This document shows, one piece after another, positions 55,708 through 64,000 of a stretch of DNA of 64,000 bases. The stretch is from positions 1-64,000 of the forward strand of contig JAULSR010000010.1 of assembly GCA_030512295.1 (NCBI GenBank). Direction: 5' to 3'. Position 1 is the first letter of the stretch. The number at the start of each line of letters is the position of its first letter. Below the pieces are notes generated by a model. That model was not told the origin of the DNA. It saw nothing but the letters and a program-made list of their open reading frames with translations, and did not search any database. The DNA is from Bombardia bombarda. Taxonomy: Eukaryota > Ascomycota > Sordariomycetes > Sordariales > Lasiosphaeriaceae. The position numbers and the translations under genes were made by a program.

Positions 55708-56490
55708 TCAGTACATTGCCTTTGGTCCTCCCTTCAAGATTCGCTCGATGTTCGCTTTATTGACATGGAATGGCGAACCATGAAGCACCAGCACGCGTGA
55801 GTGGAACCGAGCGCTTGACACAAGCACTCGGTTCCACATCATTTGCGCGCGGATGCCACACCCTGGGAAACCAAGGGCATGGTACCGGTTGTAGAACGTC
55901 TCGGCCTCGTATCGGTAGAAGAAACGAGCGTGGGGACAACCGCAGCGGGGCTTCGTAGGGCGGATGATGGAGAAAACCATCAACCGCGGAATGCACGAGA
56001 CTGGGCTCGTGACGTTGTGCGTTGGGTAGGCCTGAACCGACACCAACAAAAGCAGCAGCAAGAGAAGCGGCTTCGCTGGCGGCGTTACAGAGAGGATAGT
56101 ACTGGCGGATGTGGGTTAGCCCCATGTCGTCAAGGAGTGAGTGGCCGAGATGGATCGCGGGCGCGGGCGAAGCGCCGCCTCGTAGGGAGAGGTTGAAGCC
56201 GATGGAGGACTGGAAGGAAAGGGGGATTTATGCTTACTTACCTCGTAGAGCTCGGTGTGCTTTATGGCGTGGTTGAAGGCAAGGCCAACCGTGGAGGTGA
56301 GGCTGCTTGCAGACAATTTCACCGTGATCTGCGTGTGTGGCGAGCGCGTCGGACTCGGTGAGGACAGTATGGCATACGGTGATGAGTGTGAGCTTTTCGA
56401 AGGTATCATCCTGCTGGTCTCTTGTAAGGGCTGGCTGGATTGTCATGTTGGCCTCGCAAATGTAGCGCTTCTTGAGCAGTTCAGGATTCT
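55708..56490 (-). pseudogene. broken gene of unknown family
   Basis: The minus strand shows conserved-looking protein pieces in different frames: ENPELLKKRYICEANMTIQ and FEKLTLITVCHT, then VGLAFNHAIKHTELYE, a GTAAGT donor (about 56242) and a CCAG acceptor leading to SSIGFNLSLRGGAS, then ARFFYRYEAETFYNRYHAL, GCGIRAQMMWNR and HSRVLVLHGSPFHVNKANIE, ending AMY at 55708. At least two frame changes lie between these pieces and no clear start codon exists upstream of about 56490. I cannot name the family. The frame changes could be decay next to the transposon nest or sequencing errors. Confidence 0.5.
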
Positions 56491-57236
56491 CCTAGGAAGA
56501 TCGGATATATGGTGAAAAGTGAAGGTTGGTTGCGTGGTGGACAGTGGTGAAGCCGTGTGTTGTAAGCTGGCCGTGGCCCGAGAGGATGAGAGCTGGCCGA
56601 TGCTGGGGACTGGACGAGCTGTGGTGGATGGGCCTGGCTCGGCCAATTTTCTAGCTACTTCTGGGTTGCTGCCCTTGCTACCTATTGTAGTGCGGTTTTC
56701 AGCGCCGTGTAATGTTTCAGCAGCACCTAACTCTAGTAGATATCCGGCTGCCCCTCCTTGACAGGACTCCAGGAGGGCCTGAGAGGACCTGCCTGGCGGG
56801 CAAGACGCGTCAGGGGTATGCCCCGCAGTGTGGGTACTGTGCAAGACAGGGACTGCATGCACTGGTCAGATCGAGCTGCAAGTTTTAAGGTATTTCGTTC
56901 AGATCGAGTTACTGCCTGCACCCAGTCTCGGCCCCGCTAGCCATCGTTTGTACAAACTCCCCCGAAGCCAACAGGAAGCTCTCATACGAGCCTATCAGGT
57001 ACGCCGATTTCTCTTTCACTTGGCTCTCGACTTTTCTCTTTTCCTCAACCAGGACAGTCAAAAGTATTCTTGCTCACCAGCACCGAGTTCTCGAGGAAGA
57101 AGCCCGAACGAAATTCTTTCTTTTCCAAGACTGCGGATGGAACGGAGAACTTTGTTCGACACACCACAACCAAGATAGACTGTCTGCCTGTCTGTCGACA
57201 TACACGAGCTGATCTGGGGAGAGAAAGGACAAGAGC

Positions 57237-58358
57237 GTGAAGGGGGGGGATGGCTTAGTAACTAGACTTAGGGGATATCACATCCTTGGCTGGGATCTGG
57301 CACTACTTCTCATTCTGACCACGGCGGTCCTAACATCCCAGTCCCTTGTGGAGGGGTTGCGTTTTGGTCCTTTACGGCACTTGATGGATATTTTTACCCA
57401 CGTTGCCACCCTTGCCAACATCGACTGCAACACGCCCTTGAGCAAGAACTGCTTTCTACGTGTCACCAACCCGAGGTCGAGCGGAAACCGTGTGCAAATC
57501 TGGCTTGTTTGGACAGGTCACCTCGCCCCAGCCGTTTATCCGCCAGCCTTGGTGTGTCGGCTGTGGAGAGAGCGAGCGAGCTAACAGATGGCTCCAAGCT
57601 GTGCGTACAAACGCTTCGCCCTCATGGAAATCCTCGCAAAACAAAGAGTCGTTCTTAATTCGAGTGGGCAATACCGGACTTGAAGTCTACCACCCCGATG
57701 GGACAACATCTTCTTACCCAGCCGACTCCCCTCTAGCACACTTCGCAAACCAATGTAGAAGCTTGGAGCCGCTCACTTAGTGGGAGCAACGATACATTAA
57801 AGGACACAGTGTTGGGCGACAGACAGCAGAGGAATGTTGAGTCCAACTTGGCGACGTTGAGCATTAGCCCCTCGTCATACCAGTCCCCCACAGTTTCCAC
57901 TCCAATGGAAGACTGTGGGTGTGGAGATCCAGCTGCTGGTTGGTATTCCTGGATTGTGGTGGCCGTACAGTTTGAAGAGCATGTCAAATGGAAGGGCAAT
58001 GAGCTTTCTGTCCCATCCCTGCTAAACCCTTACGGCCCCCTCGAGCAGCGCCATATTTACAGGGGAGAGCTCCAAATGAGTGCCGATTTTGCGAGGGAAA
58101 TCATTCTATTTCCGACTGTCACGCCGCACTGCGAAAACCCTTCTCGCCTTTGAGGATTCGGCCGATTTAGAAGAGGCGGACAGGAAGGTCCTTCGCAAAC
58201 ATAAATCATTCATCCGCCAAGGCTTACAGCGGCAAACGAATTGCATGAAGGAAACCATCGATATTAACCTCAAGAAGGACGATGAAAACGGGAAGACACA
58301 AGATACGACTGCGCGGTCGACTCACCACCTATTATTGCCATATACTCGGTGCAAGTAA
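57237..58358 (+). pseudogene. possible degenerate coding region, unknown family
   Basis: Successive plus-strand frames give protein-like text, for example HLMDIFTHVATLANIDCNTPL, RVGNTGLEVYHPDGTTSSYP, VQFEEHVKWKGNELSVPSLL and LLAFEDSADLEEADRKVLRK followed by HKSFIRQGLQRQTNC. The pieces sit in different frames without clean splice sites between them. No domain is recognised. It may be an unannotated multi-exon gene or a decayed one. Confidence 0.3.
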
Positions 58359-59559
58359 GAAAAACCCGACGCTCACAGTTCGCTCGGAGTCGTTGGCTAG
58401 ACCGGCTGGCGTATTCGCGCTTCTGCTATAGACCAAGCTGTCGACATTCGATGACACTCTACATCCGGCCAGAAAGAATGGTGGTCTCAAGATGCATCCC
58501 AATGCTACCAACTTTTGAAAGATAGAAGCTGTACGATGATATAAACAGATATCTCAGGAGAGACAAAGAGGTTTCTCGACGACGCAAGGATAGTTCAGAC
58601 TGAAATCAACAGCCAGGTCGCCGAGAAATTAGCCACATATCCGGCACAGCATCCTGGTCCAGCCCATTCAGGCCCGCTGTGCGAGAGCGGCTGCGGCTTA
58701 TCTGCATGGTTAGGCAGGCAGCGCACGCTGAGAACGCTACACTTAAATACGTTGACATCAATGGCACATCGCCAGACAGCGACAACATGCTGTGTGCACT
58801 TTGCGACCACCGACCAACCTTGTCAGGTCTCAGGGGCGACCTCCGCTTTTATCAGCCCCAGATCCATTCCCCGCACTATCGACATTTGATGTGCATGGTA
58901 ACCGATCTAACGAATCCTTGGACCCGGGCAGTGTTGCGTCTCCCCGCTTTGAAGGGCTGGGGGGTCCGATGAGTCTTGCGAGGCTTGGCTCGGTGAGGCA
59001 AGGTGAGGTGGTATTGGGTTGGGCAGCTGAGAGAGGGTGTTCTGTTAGCTTCAATCAGTCTTTGATGGCGCAGGTCAATACCATTTTCCATACAAAGCTA
59101 CCTACACCAAAATCGTGCCCCGAGCAGTTAAAGAGGATCCAGTTGTCCCAGACCAGTTGATCTGCCGACCCCTAAATAGCCCCCTAGATCTGGACTTGGA
59201 CAACTCTGCGAGAGTGGCCATGCGCTAACAAACAAACAACCATAATCAGCTCGTCGGCTACCTTCCCTGCCAAGCCCCATGTGCCCTGGCTTAGCTCGGC
59301 AATTTGGACGGATAAGATGTGGCTTTGGGTGCCTGGGCCCCCGGATTTTAACCTTTATCGACTCTTGGCGGGCTGAAAGGGGGATGGGGCGCGCGGCAAA
59401 ACACACGATATTGCCATCAGTCCAGCTCTCTTCAGATATAACCCGGCCCCAGAGTTGCCAGCGCGGGGCAATGAGGGCAGTATAAGATGCGTTGCGGATC
59501 CGGTATCCTTGGGTCTTTTTTTCCGCTGTCTGTAACATACAGCATTATCATCGCCCACC
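58359..59559. other. intergenic; promoter region of the secreted protein gene
   Basis: No gene recognised. A TATAAG box at 59481-59486 lies about 75 bp before the ATG at 59560, which has a good CACC ATG context. Confidence 0.5.
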
Positions 59560-61906
59560 ATGAGGTCTCTTCTCCTCGTTTCGATATCGCTGCTTGGTGT
59601 GAGGTCTGCCGTCGCCACCTCGCCTTGCAAGCCCAGCACCCCCGTCAAGTGCAATGCCAACGACTGTGCTCGCGCCGTGACGGGCACCCGCCAGGGCCCC
59701 GTGTTCATGACAAGGGCAAGAGAAGACTGCTCCAGCTACGTGCTGTCCACAGTGTACGGCCATAGCACCACCGTGACGGTTGCCTCCATCTCAGCCGTCA
59801 CATCCAAAACCATCCCGACATACGCAACGGCATGCTCAAGCATCGGCGCTTATGTCAGCGCGTGTTCCTGCTATGGGATCCCCAGTGGTGTCGTCACCAA
59901 GTCAGACCTGACAACTACAGTCACTGTCGCATTAACAACTGGAAGTGTCACGTCTACGTCGTCTGGCAGTGCTGCGTCTACATCCGGTGCTACCACATCA
60001 ACATCTGGTGGCAAATGCAACGCCAACAACTGCGCGCGCGCCGTGACAGGCACACGCCGGGGCCCCGTCTTCATGACCAAGGCGAGGGAGGACTGCTCCA
60101 GCTTCGCCATCGCCACCCAGCACGGGCACACCGTCACCGCAACAGCGGCATCTCTGCCAGCAGCCACTGCCAAGATGATCCCGACATATGCCACGGCATG
60201 CACCGACGCTTTCAACTACGCCAGCGCATGCTCCTGCTGGGGCATCCCGAGCAGCACGCTGACCAAACCCGATGGCACCTCGACCGTGACCGTCGCCGGC
60301 ATCGTCACATCAACCATCGTCCCCAGCTCTGGCACGACCTCCAGCACAACTTCAACAACTTCCAGCACAACTTCCAGGACGACTTCCAGCGAAACATCCA
60401 CCACATCCACCACATCCACCACATCCTCCACATCCTCCACATCCTCCACATCCGCCACATCCGCCACCCCCTCCACCACCGGCCCCGGCTACCAACCCGC
60501 CATCCCCTCCTCCTACGCCGAATGCGACTTCGACCCCTCCGCCGCCGCCCCCTTCGACTTCCTCACCCCCAACGCCCTGGCCATCATCTACGACCCCTCC
60601 GGATCCTCCAACAAAGCAGTCGAGTCCCGCACCGACGCAGGCGACTTTACGCCGCCAGCCCTGACCTTCTCCCACCCGCCCTCCGCGCCCGCAGGCGTCT
60701 TCGACGTCGTCCTCGGCGCCGGCACCGCCGCCCCGCTCTACCTGGCCGTCTACCGCTCCGGCGCCGTCGGCTTCGTGGCCACCTCCTCCAACGGGCAGAC
60801 CTACATCTCCGCGGCCGGCTCCCCCGGCGCCTCCCAATATTACATCACCACCATCTGGTCCGTCGGATGCGACGGCCTCGCCACCGCCGGCATCCTCGGC
60901 AGCGGCTCGCCCTTCCCGTTCATCCTCAGGGACAACGGCGACATCGCCGTGTCCAACCCCAGCTCCACCAGAAAATCAAAGTCCAAGCGCGACATCCCCA
61001 TCCCCTCAGGCTTCTACGTCCTCCCCAAGATCATCCCGACGCCGCCCGGCGCCAAATGCCCGTTCGACGACCAGACGGCCGTGACGCGCACGCCGCCCGT
61101 GCCGGTCGTCATCAACGGCTGCGGGCCGCAGGACTGGCGGCAGTACTTCATCCCCAACCTCGAGTTCGAGCAGTCGTGCAACGGCCACGACGCCTGCTGG
61201 TCGAGCTGCTCCACCACCATGGAGAGCTGCAACGCCGCCTTCCTGTCGGGCATGTACGCGACCTGCGACGCCGAGCACGCGCCGGGCAGGATCCGGAACG
61301 GGTGCAGGGGGCTGGCCGAGTTCTACCACAGCAAGGTGTCGGGGGAGTCGGGGGCCAAGGTGTACTCGGCGAGCGTGGCCGAGTTCTGCGAGTGCAAGTG
61401 CACCGAGGCTGCGAAGAAGCTGTGCGGGAGCAAGTGTGTTGACACGAAGACGGATAAGGATAACTGTGGGAGTTGTGGGTTTACGGTAATATGTTCCCTC
61501 ACTTTCCTTCCAACTTCCCAATCCCTTTCTGACAGTCGACAACAACACACAGTGCCCAACAGGCAAGTGCACAAACGGCGCCTGCGCCTTCGACAGCTGC
61601 GCCGCCCAGACGTGCTACAACTTCGACTCGTGCGGCGCCGGCGGCGACTGCGTGTGCGCCTCCATCCCCGACGGCACCGGGTTCTGTGTCGACGGCAACA
61701 CGCCCTGCGACGGCCTGCTCGGCTGCGGCACCAGTGCCGACTGCGGCCTGGGGTCTGTCTGCGCGGTGGGCACCTGCTGCGAGCGGAATGTGTGCATCAC
61801 CACCGACCAGTGCGGCGGCTACAACCTGCTGCCCGCGAGGATGTTTATGCCCAGGGGGGACTGGTCGAATGCGACGGTGGGGCATCCGAGGGTTTATGAG
61901 GGTTGA
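59560..61906 (+). CDS. secreted multi-domain protein with phospholipase A2-like domain, 2 exons, about 759 aa
   Basis: Exon 1 is 59560-61485, intron 61486-61552 (GTAATA donor, CTGAC branch, CACACAG), exon 2 61553-61906; the join is in phase (CGFT/CPTGKC). The N-terminal signal peptide MRSLLLVSISLLGVRSAVA predicts secretion. Two tandem Cys-containing repeats follow (NDCARAVTGTRQGPVF... and NNCARAVTGTRRGPVF..., each ending in ACSCxGIPS), then a Ser/Thr-rich linker of about 50 residues likely O-glycosylated, a beta-rich middle domain (about residues 315-480), and a phospholipase A2-like domain with CGPQDW and the catalytic CNGHDACWSSC. The C-terminus is Cys-rich (CGSKCVDTKTDKDNCGSCG; CGTSADCGLGSVC). 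A dibasic KSKSKRD site lies between the middle and PLA2 parts, a possible processing site. Codon use is strongly GC3-rich. Confidence 0.85.
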
Positions 61907-62142
61907 TTTGTGCCTAGAAGGTATGTTGGTCGAAGGGGGGGGGAGGAACGACAATAGACTGGTAATTAATGGATGGAATGAATGAATTAAAGCAACAATG
62001 AAGAAATGATAATACAGTAAAATACCACAGCCAGCTCCCACAGGTACTGCTCCCACGTGCAGGCACGCAGGTCCCTCAGTTCCCCGCTTCCACCTTCAGT
62101 AACGGTGTCGTCCACCTGACGCTGCAAGAACATTCCATTACT
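61907..62142. other. 3' flank of the secreted protein gene
   Basis: No gene; AT-richer tail with AATAAA-like signals near 61985-62015. Confidence 0.4.
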
Positions 62143-62463
62143 TTAGTCCTCTTCTATGATCGGTAGAGCAGCTTCCACCACCTCCGGGACGTCTCTGGAG
62201 GGGAGGAAGGAGAGAGTGGAGAGTGTCTGCGTTGTCAAGGCGGCCACAACACCCAGTATTCGGCGAGCGGCGTGGAGAAACTTTCCTTGACATTCAGGTC
62301 GGCTGCGGCGTCTTATGGTGCCGTGGTATTTAACCCAGTCCGCTCCCATGTCCTCGTACTCTTTGAATGGATATCTTGAGCGGTACATGCTGCTGCTGCT
62401 GCTGCTGCATGCTGCTACTCTGCCTTGAAGCCGCCACGACAACGAGATCAAGGTATCGATCAA
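62143..62463 (-). CDS. small hypothetical protein, doubtful
   Basis: An open minus-strand frame of up to 106 codons; from the internal ATG it reads MYRSRYPFKEYEDMGADWVK and ends VVEAALPIIEED. No signal peptide or domain. The CAGCAG run at about 62390-62410 lies in its 5' part. It may be a chance frame. Confidence 0.25.
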   Translation of the reverse strand: MIDTLISLSWRLQGRVAACSSSSSSMYRSRYPFKEYEDMGADWVKYHGTIRRRSRPECQGKFLHAARRILGVVAALTTQTLSTLSFLPSRDVPEVVEAALPIIEED

Positions 62464-64000
62464 CCGCCCCTCAGTTCAAGCTCAAAGTACGCTTTATTAC
62501 GGTCGACGTTGCTCCTTTGTTGTCGCCACCCGGGGCATTCTTGTGTCCGTTCAGCAGCAGCAACTTTCTACAGGGGCAATGTAGCTTTCCGCAAGTTGAT
62601 TGGGGGTCTTGAGCTGCATCATCGGCCTTGGCTGACATTCTGCTGCGAATGGTCGACCAGCAAGCTGTAAAGGAGTCCCGGCGACTTGACGTCGAAGGGT
62701 GCTCGGCACAGAAACGGTCTCGCAGTTTGGCACGTCTGGCTGGAGAGCTATTGGACCGTCGGATCTGTAAGCAAGCAGGATTAGAACTGGATTCTTTGCA
62801 TCTCTCTTACGACGTGTGATGGCAGAGGTGACTGAAAGGGTAGAATTCTGGGGTGTAGGTACCTAGTGGCATTTGTATACGAGCAGAGCTGCGAAGTCTC
62901 TCCTCGATACCGCCTCCTGGCAGCGGTGGCAACTGTTTGGGGGCTGCTGTTTGGATGACCTGAGAACAGTAGGAGTAGCGGGGCGAGCTTTCGGGCCGTC
63001 AGGACCTCGAGCCACGGATCTGTCTGCCAGGGCCGTGATGGAGGCAGCCGTTGCCCTTCAAAGGCTCAAACCAGTGGGCGCTGGCCTGTTTGACATCGAT
63101 AGTGGCCAAGAGAGCCGAAGGAAAGAGACAACGGAGGGCGACAATCAAGCATGGGAGCCAGATTGACTGTTTTCGAAAGGCATGATCAGGGTCAGGCGCA
63201 GCGAAGAGCTTTTCCTCAGTTGATGCGGAGAATCGGCGGTGACATCTAGTAGTTGGGCTGATAAAATAGGTGATGATCATGGAATGGCACCAAAATAATG
63301 GAGAGAATGCTAGAAGAATGTCAAAAAAGGGGAATAGAAATGTGTCTCTGGTTCTAAAGGAGATATTCTGTTCACAAGAAACAGCGCTCAAAATTTGATT
63401 CAGCCAACTGTCAGTCCCGGATCGTGCTGTCTCCAGCTGCCTAGCTCCCCGTGCCTTCCCTCTCGGGGGATCCTTCCAACTCTGCACCGGTTACTGGGAC
63501 TGAGGGAAAACCAATAACAGCCAGTCTACTGTAGAGCCCTAATCGAATTCTGCTGTGTTTTACCTGAGGGGTTGTGCTCCTAGGTCCGATTTCTTTCCGT
63601 TCTGCTTCTCCGTCGACCTTTCTTTCCAAGCCCATCACACCACAGCATCAAAGCCTTCGCACTCGCCCTCGCCCTCGCGCCCCCGCCCAAGCCCCAATCC
63701 CAGCCAGTAAGTCATCATGTTCTCATCTACGCCTGGATTACTGTAGATCAGTACCCTTCCCTCTCTCCTCGATCTTGGAAATTGTCTTGATCACATCTCC
63801 ACAATCTACGTTGGGTACCGTCTTTTGCTCCGCGTCCAAGAGATCCATCACAATTTCATTGCTCCACACCCCAAGTTATATTTCCCCAACCACCAGTTGG
63901 GTTAACGGTCGGAGGAGGGGGGTTGACCGGCCAGAGATGCGGAGCAAGGGCATGGAACTGGAGATGGCGATGCCCTCTCCACGCCCTCCCAGCAGCCGAC
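62464..64000. other. no gene supported; possible 5' leader of a plus-strand gene at the right edge
   Basis: Short overlapping frames only. From about 63590 the DNA becomes CT-rich (GCACTCGCCCTCGCCCTCG, then CCAGCCAGTAAGTCATC), which looks like a fungal 5' UTR with a possible intron donor at 63701-63706. No coding start could be fixed before the window ends. Confidence 0.35.

Noticed and set aside
59832..61442. A long Arg/His/Leu-rich plus-strand frame overlapping the secreted protein gene
   Set aside because: Shadow frame of a very GC-rich coding sequence; composition is that of an out-of-phase reading of the real gene.
61486..61899. Direct read-through of the secreted protein frame past 61485
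   Set aside because: Gives Arg-rich text without motifs, while splicing 61486-61552 restores a Cys-rich domain continuous with the upstream one.

Overview
The window looks like nuclear DNA of a filamentous ascomycete (Pezizomycotina). A Sordariomycete, perhaps Chaetomiaceae-like, is my guess. Three things point there: short spliceosomal introns of about 50-125 bp with GTAAGT-type donors and CTAAC/CTGAC branch sites; fungal-only families (HET-domain protein, Fot1/pogo transposase, Tf1/sushi chromovirus); and very AT-rich, stop-riddled transposon relics that look like repeat-induced point mutation (RIP). No rRNA gene, convincing tRNA gene or CRISPR array was seen.

Layout. 1-16455 is a transposon island. 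It holds two nearly identical, GC-normal copies of a chromodomain Ty3/gypsy element in tail-to-tail orientation: copy 1 (+, 1-4052, cut by the window edge) and copy 2 (-, 5621-11355, complete with 213-bp LTRs and gag/pol). Both sit in AT-rich RIP-type DNA that contains a hAT-like transposase relic, a 251-bp LTR, and two nested pieces of a second gypsy family (family B, LTR about 216 bp). 16456-47681 is ordinary-composition but gene-poor accessory DNA. It holds a 4-exon unknown gene (17249-18279), a Gln-rich unknown gene (25440-26919), a broken Sch9-like kinase fragment (about 27540), a small basic protein gene (28635), a locally amplified family of Gln/His-repeat mini-genes (32.4-38.3 kb), MITE-like and tRNA-like repeats, minisatellites, a HET-domain gene (39193-41211) and a cytochrome P450 gene (43345-44989). 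47682-55110 is a three-layer nest: a Fot1/pogo element with 26-bp TIRs, split by a complete RIP-degraded family B retrotransposon, which is itself split by a solo LTR; each layer has its own target-site duplication. 55111-64000 returns to gene-type DNA with a broken unknown gene, a large secreted phospholipase A2-like protein (59560-61906) and a few doubtful ORFs.

How it fits together. The two un-RIPed chromovirus copies carry the signals of an autonomous Tf1/sushi-type element: a primer-binding site complementary to the predicted 5' end of its own transcript, a GGGAAAC slippery heptamer with a downstream stem-loop at the gag/pol junction, a D-D-35-E integrase and a chromodomain. Nearly all of their frame breaks are single-base length changes in homopolymer runs. 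The P450 gene has the same kind of break, so sequencing error must be separated from real decay. The mini-gene family at 32-38 kb, with one intact and three broken copies in duplicated segments, is the least familiar gene content here. Introns and exon joins were inferred by eye from splice signals and frame continuity; no database search was possible.
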